A stretch of DNA of 64,000 bases from Amycolatopsis sp. 195334CR (GTDB lineage Bacteria > Actinomycetota > Actinomycetes > Mycobacteriales > Pseudonocardiaceae). Numbering within the stretch: the stretch's first letter is position 1; each line of letters begins with the position of its first letter. Location: contig NZ_JAFJMJ010000001.1 in NCBI RefSeq assembly GCF_017309385.1, forward strand, positions 2,852,001-2,916,000. The letters run 5' to 3'. The position numbers and the translations under genes are program-made. The notes beneath the pieces are model-generated. The model worked only from the letters and a program-made list of their open reading frames with translations, made no database searches and was not told the origin of the DNA. Of this stretch, positions 48,940 to 57,132 are shown piece after piece.

Positions 48940-50820
48940 ATGACCGCTCGGTACCGCGTGGAGGAGGATGCGCTCGGCAGGGTGGAGATCCCCTTCCAGG
49001 CGTACTACGGCGTCCAATCCGAGCGCGCGCGGCGCAACTTCGCCGTGTCCGGGCAGACGCTGGGGGCCCAGCCCGGGCTGGTCGGCGCGATCGCCGAAGT
49101 GAAGAAAGCCGCGGCACTGGCGAACCTCGACGCCGGTGTCCTGCGTGAACCGGTCGCCGAGGCGATCTGCCAGGCCGCCGACGAGGTGGTCGCCGGGCTC
49201 CTCGGCCCGGAGGAGTTCCCGGTCGACGTGCTCAGCGCCGGCGGCGGGGTCTCGCCCAACATGAACGTCAACGAGGTGCTCGCCAACCGCGCCAACGAAC
49301 TGCTCTCCGGCCGCCGCGGCTACGAGTTCGTGCACCCGGCCAACCACGTCAATGCCGGACAGTCCACATCGGACGCGATGGCCACCGCGGTCAACATCGC
49401 GCTGCACCGCGACATCGTGCGGCTCAAGGAGTCCGTCGGCTACCTGGCCGGCGTGCTGGAGCAGAAGATCGAGGAATACCGCGACACCGTCAAGCTCTCC
49501 CGCACCTGCCTCCACGACGCCGTCCCGGTCACCTTCGGCCAGGCCTTCAGCGCGTACCTCGCCGTCGCGCGCCGCGGGGGTGAGCGGCTGACCGACGCCG
49601 CCGAGCACTGCCTCGAAGTGCCGATGGGCGGCACCATCGCCGGCACCGGGCTCGGCGTCGGCGCCCGCTACCTGGACCGGATCTACCCGCGCCTGCGGGA
49701 AACCACCGGCCTGGAACTCCGCAGGCACACCAACTTCTTCGACGCCTTCCAGAACGGCGACGTCTTCCAGTACGTCTCCACCGTGTTCAAGGCGCTCGCC
49801 TGCGGCCTGATGAAGGTCGCCAGGGACCTCCGCATCCTGGCCAGCGGCACCGAGGTCCGGCTGCCCGCGGTCCAGCCCGGTTCGGCGTACACCCCGGGCA
49901 ACGTCAGCCCGGTGATGGCCGATCTGGTGGTCCAGGTCGGCTTCCAGGTCTGCGGCAACGACACCGTGGTCACCATGGCCGTCGAGGGCGCGGAGCTGGA
50001 CTTCAACGCGTGGACCGCGGTGATCGCCAAGAACCTCTTCGAGTCGGCGCACCTGCTGACCAACGCCATGCCGTTGTTCGCCGACAAGTGCCTCCGCGGA
50101 CTGGAGATCGACGCGGAAGCCAACCGCCGCCACGCCGAGGAAGCCCTGGGACTGTCCACTGTGGTCGGCGGGGTGTTCGGCCACGACGCCGGAATCCGCG
50201 CCGCCCAGCACGCCGCCGATCGCGGGGTGTCGGTCAAGGAAGCCGTGGTGGAACTCGGGATCGCGCCCCGGGCCACGGCGGAGCGGTTGCTCGACCCGAT
50301 GGTGCTGACCGACGCCGCGCGCAGCGCCAACCTCCTCGACCAGATGGTGGCCGACGAGCGGTCGGCGACCAGGGCACTGGTGCACGGACTGGCCACCGAA
50401 GCCCGCCAGGCCATCTTCCACGCGGCCCGCCTGGTAGCCCGAGCGGACGAAGACGTGTCCCGCCAAGAGGAGCAAGCGCTCAAGGTGGTGGCCGAGGCGT
50501 TGGGACTCAACGGGGTGCCGGTGGCCGAGAGCGAGGAGCTCGTCCCGGTGGCGATCGCGACGCTGTCGGCGGCGGACCGTGAGCTCGTCTACGCCGCGGC
50601 GGCGTGGCTCGCCGGCGCCGATTCGGTGACCGAGGCACGCGAGGTCGCGTTGCTGAGCCAGCTCAGCGAGGAACTGGACCTGGCTCCGGAAGTGGTGACC
50701 GTGCTCCAGGCCAAAGTGGACGCCCTGCTCGAGCAGCGCCGCAAGTACCTGCCCCGCTCCGAGCAGTTGCCCTGGTGGGAGGAGTTCGGGGACCTCCTGC
50801 GACGGTTGCTGGAGGCATGA
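48940..50820 (+). CDS. Aspartase/fumarase-superfamily lyase fused to a TerB-like domain
   Basis: This 626-aa protein has an aspartase-type fold (about 1-465): RVEEDALGRVEIP, GGVSPNMNVNEVLANRANE, NAGQSTSDAMATA, GGTIAGTGLG and the signature region GSAYTPGNVSPVMAD. It differs from canonical aspartase where substrate is bound. STND becomes STSD, and GSSxxPxKxNP becomes GSAYTPGNVSP, which loses the Lys and Asn while keeping the first Ser proposed as catalytic base. A helical TerB-like domain (about 500-615) follows. It may deaminate a different amino acid or have lost activity. ATG 48940 is favoured over the upstream Gly-rich extension. Confidence 0.8.
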   Translation: MTARYRVEEDALGRVEIPFQAYYGVQSERARRNFAVSGQTLGAQPGLVGAIAEVKKAAALANLDAGVLREPVAEAICQAADEVVAGLLGPEEFPVDVLSAGGGVSPNMNVNEVLANRANELLSGRRGYEFVHPANHVNAGQSTSDAMATAVNIALHRDIVRLKESVGYLAGVLEQKIEEYRDTVKLSRTCLHDAVPVTFGQAFSAYLAVARRGGERLTDAAEHCLEVPMGGTIAGTGLGVGARYLDRIYPRLRETTGLELRRHTNFFDAFQNGDVFQYVSTVFKALACGLMKVARDLRILASGTEVRLPAVQPGSAYTPGNVSPVMADLVVQVGFQVCGNDTVVTMAVEGAELDFNAWTAVIAKNLFESAHLLTNAMPLFADKCLRGLEIDAEANRRHAEEALGLSTVVGGVFGHDAGIRAAQHAADRGVSVKEAVVELGIAPRATAERLLDPMVLTDAARSANLLDQMVADERSATRALVHGLATEARQAIFHAARLVARADEDVSRQEEQALKVVAEALGLNGVPVAESEELVPVAIATLSAADRELVYAAAAWLAGADSVTEAREVALLSQLSEELDLAPEVVTVLQAKVDALLEQRRKYLPRSEQLPWWEEFGDLLRRLLEA

Positions 50821-50822
50821 AG

Positions 50823-50858
50823 AAGGGCGCGGGGCCGTCGTGATGACCCCGCGCCCTT
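50823..50858. terminator. Bidirectional hairpin terminator
   Basis: AAGGGCGCGGGG (50823-50834) pairs perfectly with CCCCGCGCCCTT (50847-50858). It lies 2 bases after the aspartase-like stop and 13 bases from the end of the convergent secreted-protein gene. Confidence 0.88.
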
Positions 50859-50871
50859 GCTTCAGTTGCCG

Positions 50872-53800
50872 CTACTTGTGGTCGTACGCCCCGGTGCTCG
50901 GCGTCCAGGTGATGAAGCCGCCCTGGTAGTTCTGCCTGCGCCAGGTCGGCTGACCGGCCACGGTGTACTCACTGCTGGTCGGGTACCCGAGGTAGCCCTT
51001 CTCCCAGCCCAGTGACGCCCACTTGTTCTTGATCTGGCAGCACATCGACTGCGCGCCGTACGACGGCGTCCAGTAGATCGAGCCGTTGTTCGAGAAGTGG
51101 TTGTACCGGCCGATGGTGTCCGGCGTCATCAGCTCGTCGGTCACCGGGTAACCGAGGAAGCCCCCGGCACCACCGTCGAAGTACCAGCGGTCCCGGATCT
51201 GCGACATGATCGACCACGCCCCGCTGCCCGGCGAGTTGTAGTGCCAGTAGATCGAGGCGTAGTTGCTGAAGTTGTTGTAGCGCCCGCCGTTCGGGCCCAC
51301 CAGCTCGTCGGTGATCGGCATGCCGAGCACCCCGGTCGCGCCACCCATTGCCAGCCACTTCGACCGGATCTGGGAGTAGACCGCCGCGGTGCCGTTGCCC
51401 GGCGTGGTCGGCAGCCAGTAGATCGACGCGTTGTTGGTGAAGTCGACGAACTGCCCGCCACCGGTCGGCGTGGCCACTTGGTCGGTCGCCGGGTAGCCGA
51501 GAATGCCGCCCTCCCAGCCCATCCAGCCCCACTTGTCCCGGATCGGCCCGCCGATGCTGTGCGCACCGGTGCCCGGGGTCCAGTAGATCGACCAGTTGCC
51601 GGTGAACGCGTTGTAGCGGCCGACGCCGTCCGGCGTGCCCGTCTCGTCGTTCTGCGGCGGGCCGAGTGCCTGGTGCCCGCCGAGGGCCAGGTACTTGGTC
51701 AGGATGTGGCCGTAGATGGCCACCGCGCCGGTCTGCGGCGAGGAGTACAGGCGACCCCGCTCGTAGGCCCGGTAGCGGACGTTGCCGTCCTTGACCTCGG
51801 CCGCGGTCGGGTTGCCGAGCAGCCCGCGCACCGTCGCGTCGGAGCTGTAGCGGCTGTCGATCGGGGTCAGGTAGGTCGCGTTCACCACGGTGTCCGCGCC
51901 GGGCATGGTGAACGCCCGCGAGAGGTTCGTCGAACCGTTGTCCCACTTGGAGAAGGACGCGATGCCGTCGGTGGCCTTCGCCCCGGCGATCAGGTTCGGC
52001 GTGGCGCCCTCGGTCACCATCGCCACGTTCCCGTTGCTCTCGCCGGAGATGACCAGCGACGCCGGGAAGTTGCTCTTCAGCGTGAGCTTGAACTCGTTCG
52101 GCTTGGCCACGTAGGTCTTGGTGGCCGTGACGCCCTGCGAGTCGGTCACCTTCGCGGTGAAGTCGATGCGCGAGTCGGTGTGCTTGGTGAACGGCATCGA
52201 GAACGAGCCGCCGGTGCCACCCGCGTCGGGGTGGGTGTGGCAGGTGGTTTCCTCGGCGCAGTGCACGATGTCCGAGGTCCAGGTGATGGTCAGCGGACCG
52301 TCCTCGGCGTCCGTCGCGGTGCCGCTGAGGTTGACCGGTTCGTCCACCTTGAACTTCTTGGTGTCGCCCGGGGTGGTCAGCGTGATCACCGGCGAGTGGT
52401 TCGACGGGGCCACGGTGAGCGTGGCGGTGCCGGTGCCGTTCGACTTGTCCTTCACGGTCAGCGTGGCGGTGAACTTCGCCGGGCTGGCCGGGTAGGTGTG
52501 CGAGACGGTGGCGCCGGTGCCGGTGGTGCCGTCACCGAAGTTCCAGGTGTAGGTCAGGTCGCTGGCCGGGCCGTCGAAGTCCATCGACTTGGTGGCGTCG
52601 AAGCTGACCGTGCGGGTGGCCGGGTCGGTGGTGCTGGTGGCCTTCGCGACCGGCGCGATGTTGCCGGTGACGTAGACGATCCGGCGCACGTTGCCCGAGG
52701 CGATGTCGGCGTAGACCACGTCGCCGTTGGTCGCCGCGCCGAACTCCACCGGGCCGCCGAGGCCGGTGCCGAACGGCGCGTCGGCCGCCGGTGCCTGGAC
52801 CAGCTGGCCCTGGGCGTTGTACTTCAGCGTCCAGATGCGCTGGCTGACGTAGTCGCCGTAGAAGAACTGGCCCTTGTAGGCCGCGGGGTAGCTGTCACCG
52901 GTGTAGACGAACCCGGCGACCACGGAGTTGCCCTGGCCCGGCGCCATGCCGTGCTGGTAGGTCCACAGTGGTGGGTTGTTGGTCACCCCGTTGCACTGCG
53001 GTTGCGTGCTGTAGCCGGGGGTCGGGCCGTTGCCCTCGAAGCAGGGCCACGAGTAGTTGCCGCCCGGGACCACGTAGTTGAGCTCTTCCCAGGTGCCCCA
53101 GCCGACGTCGCCGACCACCGGCAGGCCGCTGGTCTTGTCCAGCGAGAGCCGGAACGGGTTGCGGAAGCCGCTGGCGAAGACCTTGCTCTTGGCGGAGTTC
53201 GGGTTGGCCGCGTCGTAGTACGGGTTCTCCGGCACCCCCGCGCCGGACGGGGTGATGCGCAGGATCTTGCCGTAGACCGAGTTCAGGTCCTGCGCGCGGA
53301 ACGCCTCGGCGTGCCAGGTGTCGGTGTCGGTGTTGTCCCCCACCGAGACCCACAGGTTGCCGGTCGCGTCGGCGACCATGCCGGAGGCGCTGTGCAGCTG
53401 GATGGTGCCGGGGACGTCGAGCAGGATCTGCTCGTTGGCCAGCCCGGTCGGCTCGGTGGTGCCGGTGACCGTCCAGCGCGAGATCCGGCTGGTGAAGCCG
53501 GACGGCGTGGGAATGGTCCTGGCCAGGTAGATCTGCTTGGACGTGGCGTAGTCGGGCGCGATCTCGAGGCCGGTGAGGCCGATGTCGCAGCAGCTGCTGA
53601 CCGGCAGGTGGATCAGCTGCTTCGGTCCGTTGGGACCGACCCACTTCACGTCGCCGGTCTTGCCGGTGGCGATGAACGAGTCGTCGGGCAGGTAGCCGAA
53701 GTCGGTCAGGTTCCAGGCCCCCAGCCCGGTTCCGGTGTCCTGCAGGGCGAAACCCGGTGGCAGCTTGAGCGGCTCACCGGGATTCGGTGGTTGCGCGACC

Positions 53801-53898
53801 GCGACCTGGGTCGCCGGGACGGCGACGGCCAGGCCGGCCGCGAGCAGAGCTGAGCAGGCGAAGCCGAGCGCAGCCCTCCCCAGGCTGGAAAGTCTCAT
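50872..53898 (-). CDS. Secreted PQQ-dependent sugar dehydrogenase with PKD and LGFP repeats
   Basis: This 1008-aa secreted protein has a signal peptide (about 1-36, cleavage near AVAQ). A six-bladed soluble glucose/sorbosone dehydrogenase-like domain (about 45-415) contains FASGFRNPFRLSLD, VVGDVGWGTWEELNYV and SWPCFEGN. A PKD domain (about 420-505, YTWNFGDGTTGTG) and another Ig-like region (about 505-620) follow. The C-terminus has six LGFP-type repeats (about 715-1000), each with an LG.P core (LLGNP, ALGPP, ILGYP, VLGMP, FLGYP, YLGYP). LGFP repeats are associated with the actinobacterial cell wall. The dehydrogenase may therefore be anchored at the cell surface. Confidence 0.9.
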   Translation of the reverse strand: MRLSSLGRAALGFACSALLAAGLAVAVPATQVAVAQPPNPGEPLKLPPGFALQDTGTGLGAWNLTDFGYLPDDSFIATGKTGDVKWVGPNGPKQLIHLPVSSCCDIGLTGLEIAPDYATSKQIYLARTIPTPSGFTSRISRWTVTGTTEPTGLANEQILLDVPGTIQLHSASGMVADATGNLWVSVGDNTDTDTWHAEAFRAQDLNSVYGKILRITPSGAGVPENPYYDAANPNSAKSKVFASGFRNPFRLSLDKTSGLPVVGDVGWGTWEELNYVVPGGNYSWPCFEGNGPTPGYSTQPQCNGVTNNPPLWTYQHGMAPGQGNSVVAGFVYTGDSYPAAYKGQFFYGDYVSQRIWTLKYNAQGQLVQAPAADAPFGTGLGGPVEFGAATNGDVVYADIASGNVRRIVYVTGNIAPVAKATSTTDPATRTVSFDATKSMDFDGPASDLTYTWNFGDGTTGTGATVSHTYPASPAKFTATLTVKDKSNGTGTATLTVAPSNHSPVITLTTPGDTKKFKVDEPVNLSGTATDAEDGPLTITWTSDIVHCAEETTCHTHPDAGGTGGSFSMPFTKHTDSRIDFTAKVTDSQGVTATKTYVAKPNEFKLTLKSNFPASLVISGESNGNVAMVTEGATPNLIAGAKATDGIASFSKWDNGSTNLSRAFTMPGADTVVNATYLTPIDSRYSSDATVRGLLGNPTAAEVKDGNVRYRAYERGRLYSSPQTGAVAIYGHILTKYLALGGHQALGPPQNDETGTPDGVGRYNAFTGNWSIYWTPGTGAHSIGGPIRDKWGWMGWEGGILGYPATDQVATPTGGGQFVDFTNNASIYWLPTTPGNGTAAVYSQIRSKWLAMGGATGVLGMPITDELVGPNGGRYNNFSNYASIYWHYNSPGSGAWSIMSQIRDRWYFDGGAGGFLGYPVTDELMTPDTIGRYNHFSNNGSIYWTPSYGAQSMCCQIKNKWASLGWEKGYLGYPTSSEYTVAGQPTWRRQNYQGGFITWTPSTGAYDHK

Positions 53899-54063
53899 GT
53901 GGGCCCCCTTCAGAGCGTCGAACTCTTCTCGCTCGAAAGGGTGATTTCGTTGCAGGAATCCGGGCTGGTTATCGAATTGTGACGAGGGCGTCAGCTCGGT
54001 GAAAAGCGATTCCCCAGCTCAATCGAGTCAGTTGTCCGGATCGGGGGGATTTGCCCACCGAAG

Positions 54064-54738
54064 TCAGAGCCCGACAAAATCCGCCATCTGCCCAGTGGTA
54101 TAAGCGAAGAACGAGTCGGCAGGGTCCACGCTGCCGACGTACTGCCCGTTGAGTTCGAAGCTGATCATGCCGAACAACTGGGTCCAGGAGATCAGCATCC
54201 GGGTGATCAGGTCCGGGGTGAGGTCGTTGCCGAGCGCGCCGAGCAGGGTGGTCGCCTGCGCGCGGAGTTCGGCGGGCAGCGGCGGGGCCGGCGGCGGGGT
54301 GACGTGGGCGCTCCTGATCACGTGCACCAGCGCCATCGCTACGCGGGCCGCGGGCATGACGGTGTCCTGCGGGGCCTGGTAGCCGGGGATCGGCGAGCCG
54401 TAGATGAGCGCGTACTCGTGCGGGTGGGCGCGGGCCCAGGCGCGGGTGGCGGCCCAGATGTCGAGCCAGCGCTGGCGGGGGGCGAAGCGGTGGTCGTCGG
54501 CGGCCTCGGCGGCGGCGCCGATGGCGTCGTAGGCGTCGATGATCAGCGCGGTGAGGAGGTGGTCGCGGCTGGGGAAGTAGCGGTAGAGGGCCGAGGAGAC
54601 CATGCCGAGCTCGCGGGCGACGGCGCGGAGGGAGAGGCCGGCGCCGCCGGCTTCGGCTAGTTGCCTGCGGGCTTCCTCCTTGATCTCCCTGGTGAGTTCG
54701 GCCCTGGCCCGGTCACGGGCGGTACGCGTTGCCGGCAT
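54064..54738 (-). CDS. TetR-family regulator
   Basis: This 224-aa regulator has an N-terminal TetR DNA-binding domain (about 15-65, LSLRAVARELGMVSSALYRYFPSRDHLL) and a C-terminal WHG-type ligand domain (about 85-220, with ALIYGSPIPGYQAP). It is divergent from the Ddn-type reductase gene. The 130-base spacer contains four related palindromic or half-palindromic sites, so it very likely represses both genes. The start ATG 54738 directly precedes the conserved domain. Confidence 0.9.
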   Translation of the reverse strand: MPATRTARDRARAELTREIKEEARRQLAEAGGAGLSLRAVARELGMVSSALYRYFPSRDHLLTALIIDAYDAIGAAAEAADDHRFAPRQRWLDIWAATRAWARAHPHEYALIYGSPIPGYQAPQDTVMPAARVAMALVHVIRSAHVTPPPAPPLPAELRAQATTLLGALGNDLTPDLITRMLISWTQLFGMISFELNGQYVGSVDPADSFFAYTTGQMADFVGL

Positions 54739-54750
54739 GCGGATCACTGT

Positions 54751-54845
54751 AGCGCTTCGAGAGCGCTGCACCAATTCGAGAGCACTGCTCTTGACTCGGA
54801 GCGCCCCCGCGTGTTCACTGCTCTTAAACGAGAGCACTGCTCTCG
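54751..54845. promoter_or_regulatory. Array of GAGAGCACTGCTCTC operators
   Basis: CGAGAGCACTGCTCTCG (54829-54845) is a near-perfect 17-bp palindrome. GAGAGCACTGCTCTT (54778-54792) is a one-base variant, TTCACTGCTCTT (54814-54825) is a half site, and AGCGCT-tcgag-AGCGCT (54751-54767) is a related inverted repeat. All lie between divergent TetR and reductase genes and are best read as TetR operators. Confidence 0.75.
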
Positions 54846-54867
54846 GAACCGTCTGAGGAGGCTTTCG

Positions 54868-55707
54868 ATGAGCAACGCCACTCCTGCCGCTGACCGGGGC
54901 ACTGCTGCGGGTGCCGCTGGTCCGGCCGCCCTTGCGGGTGCCGCTGGTACGGCCGCCCCTGCGGGGGTAGCTGGTCCGGCCGCCATCACGGGGGCCGCTG
55001 GTCCGGCTGCCATCACGGGGGCCACTGCCACCACGGCTGTCGCTGGTCCGGCCGCCGCGGCGGGGGCCGCCGACATCGCGGCTGTCGCTGGTCCGGTCGC
55101 CGCGGCGGGTGCCACTGACGCTGCAGGTGTCGTTGGTCCGGCTGACGCCGCGGGTGCCGCAGGCATAGCGGCTGTCGCTGGCCCGAGTGTCGCCGAGGCT
55201 GGCGCTCCGGCGGTGGCTGGCAAGAGAGCGACGGCGACCAAGGGGGCTGAAGCCGGTAGCGGTGCCTCCGCCGCCAGTCGCTATCAGGAGCCTGGGGTGG
55301 GCACCAAGGTGTTCAACCGGATCGTCACCACGTTGACGCGGCTTGGGGTCAGCGTTTGGGGTAGCCGCGAGCTGCAGGTGCGCGGGCGCAAGTCCGGCGA
55401 GTGGCGCACTGTGCCGGTCAATCTGCTCACCTTCGAGGGCGAGCGCTACCTCGTCGCCCCGCGGGGGCGGACGCAGTGGGTGCGCAACCTCCGCGTCTCC
55501 GGGGAAGGGCGATTGCGCGTCGGTAGGCGGATTGAGGAGTTTCGCGCCGTTGAATTGTCTGACGACGAGAAGCCCGAATTGCTCCGCGCCTATTTGAAGC
55601 GCTGGAAATTCGAGGTCGGCGTTTTCTTCCATGGAGTCGACGCGAATTCGCCGGAAGCCGAACTGCGGCGCATTGCTCCTGGTTATCCGGTTTTCCGGGT
55701 GGGTTAA
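54868..55707 (+). CDS. Deazaflavin-dependent nitroreductase (Ddn/DUF385) with Ala/Gly-rich N-terminus
   Basis: This 279-aa protein starts at ATG 54868 with GAGGAGG upstream. Residues about 5-135 are an Ala/Gly/Pro/Val repeat region in which VAGPAAITGAAGPAAITGA-like decamers recur. The C-terminal about 135 residues are a Ddn-type split-barrel domain with VRGRKSGEWRTVPVNLLTFEG and RYLVAPRGRTQWVRNLRVSG. Such enzymes use F420H2 to reduce nitro groups or quinones. The repeat-rich N-terminus is far longer than in usual family members (about 150 aa). It is controlled by the divergent TetR gene. Confidence 0.85.
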   Translation: MSNATPAADRGTAAGAAGPAALAGAAGTAAPAGVAGPAAITGAAGPAAITGATATTAVAGPAAAAGAADIAAVAGPVAAAGATDAAGVVGPADAAGAAGIAAVAGPSVAEAGAPAVAGKRATATKGAEAGSGASAASRYQEPGVGTKVFNRIVTTLTRLGVSVWGSRELQVRGRKSGEWRTVPVNLLTFEGERYLVAPRGRTQWVRNLRVSGEGRLRVGRRIEEFRAVELSDDEKPELLRAYLKRWKFEVGVFFHGVDANSPEAELRRIAPGYPVFRVG

Positions 55708-55793
55708 CACGAACGGATGAGGCTGCCGTTCCGATCTTTCCCGGCGCCCCCTGCCTGCTTACGCTGATCGCCCGACTGGGCGGGAGCGCGAAG

Positions 55794-56750
55794 ATGAACA
55801 GCAGAAGATGGCGTCGTTGGGTGGTACTCGGAGCGCTGGCCACACTGGCCTGCCTGCTGACTTCGTGCGTTGGGGTGGCGTCGGCCGCCACCACGCACTT
55901 CGTCGGTGACTACGTCTGGCTCGACACCGATCGCAACGGTCTCCAAGACCCGGGCGAACCGCCGGTCGAGGGGGTCCGGGCGACGCTCTACGACGGAGCC
56001 GGGAACACCGTCGAGACCACGCGCAGCGCGGAGAACGGGCGCTACCTGTTCGGCGACCTGCCCGACGGCACCTACCACGTGTGTTTCGCCCTCGGTGAGT
56101 TGCCGGAGGAGGTTGGGGACTTCCGGTTGACCGCGATGAACGCGGGCAACGACGAGGTGGACTCGGATGTCGACCCGGCCACCGGCTGCACAAAGCCGGC
56201 GCTCACCTCGACCGACCTGACCCTGGACGCCGGCCTCGCCGCCCCCGGCAACGAACTCGGCGACTACGTCTGGCTCGACCAAAACGGCGACGGCCTGCAA
56301 ACCGCGGAGCAGCCGACGCGCGGGGGCGAGGCGCCGCGGGCCTCGGCGGGGGCGATGCGCGAAGGCGAGGGGCCGCAGGTTTCGGCGGAGTCGTCGGTGG
56401 TGGGAGTGCGCGCAGGCGAGGGGGCGCAGGTCGCGGAGGAGCCGCCGGTTGAGGGGGTTCGTGTGACCCTGCACCACGGCGACGGCACCCCGACCGGGTT
56501 CGCCGTGAGTACTGGGCCTGACGGCCGCTACGGCTTCAGCAACCTCCCCGACGGCACCTACCTGGTCTGCTTCGACCTCGCCGGGCGCCTTGCCACCACC
56601 CCGAACGCGGGCGACGACGCCCACGACTCCGACGCCGATCCGACAACCGGCTGCACCGAGGCGGTGACCCTCGGCCTGGGCGCCCGCCAGGACCTCAAGC
56701 TGGATCTGGGCTTGCTCCCAGCGCCTGGTACGCCACCAGCTTCGCCCTGA
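55794..56750 (+). CDS. Secreted protein with SdrD-B (Cna-B-like) domains
   Basis: This 318-aa protein has a signal peptide (about 1-31). It contains a lipobox-like LLTSC, but VASAATT is an equally good cleavage site. The first SdrD-B repeat (about 35-145) has GDYVWLDTDRNGLQDPGEPP and GRYLFGDLPDGTYHVCF. The second (about 150-310) is interrupted after GLQTAEQP by about 42 residues of low complexity before EEPPVEGVRVTLHHGDG. These beta-sandwich domains bind calcium and act as stalks in surface adhesins. It is alone on this strand and overlaps the convergent thioesterase by 56 bases. Confidence 0.8.
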   Translation: MNSRRWRRWVVLGALATLACLLTSCVGVASAATTHFVGDYVWLDTDRNGLQDPGEPPVEGVRATLYDGAGNTVETTRSAENGRYLFGDLPDGTYHVCFALGELPEEVGDFRLTAMNAGNDEVDSDVDPATGCTKPALTSTDLTLDAGLAAPGNELGDYVWLDQNGDGLQTAEQPTRGGEAPRASAGAMREGEGPQVSAESSVVGVRAGEGAQVAEEPPVEGVRVTLHHGDGTPTGFAVSTGPDGRYGFSNLPDGTYLVCFDLAGRLATTPNAGDDAHDSDADPTTGCTEAVTLGLGARQDLKLDLGLLPAPGTPPASP

Positions 56751-57123
56751 TCTCCTCCGGCGGCACCTTCTTCGTGAGCGTCTTCTCGTCGACGAACACG
56801 TAGCGGTTCGTCCCGATCGCCACGGTTTCCTCACCGCGCCAGATTTCGAATTCCAGCACCAGCGACGTGGTGCCCAGATGCGCGATGCGCACGCCGACCA
56901 CCAGCTCGTCCTCGAACCGCAGGGCACGCAGGTAGCGCACGTTCGACTCGGCCACCACAAAATCCACGCCGTGGTCGTTCAGCCCGGTGGACTTCCCGAG
57001 CACCGCGGCCAAGAACTCGAAACTCGCCATGTCGAAGTACGCGAGGTAGTTCGCGTTGAACACCACACCCTGCGGATCGCATTCGTGGTACCGCACCCGC
57101 AGCGGCATCCGGACCGGTTCCAT
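56695..57123 (-). CDS. Acyl-CoA thioesterase (4HBT/YbgC-like hotdog)
   Basis: This 142-aa hotdog protein has the 4HBT active-site motif YHECDPQGVVFNANYLAYFD (Asp in place of a general acid or nucleophile, then the dimer helix). It probably hydrolyses acyl-CoA in the cytoplasm. Its 3' end overlaps the convergent SdrD-B gene by 56 bases, an unusually long overlap. Both frames are well supported in that segment. Confidence 0.88.
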   Translation of the reverse strand: MEPVRMPLRVRYHECDPQGVVFNANYLAYFDMASFEFLAAVLGKSTGLNDHGVDFVVAESNVRYLRALRFEDELVVGVRIAHLGTTSLVLEFEIWRGEETVAIGTNRYVFVDEKTLTKKVPPEEIRAKLVAYQALGASPDPA

Positions 57124-57132
57124 GATCCGACC

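Noticed and set aside
51097..53853. Long plus-strand frame opposite the PQQ dehydrogenase
   Set aside because: The composition is Arg/Val/Gly-rich without a fold. The minus strand encodes recognisable sugar dehydrogenase, PKD and LGFP domains.
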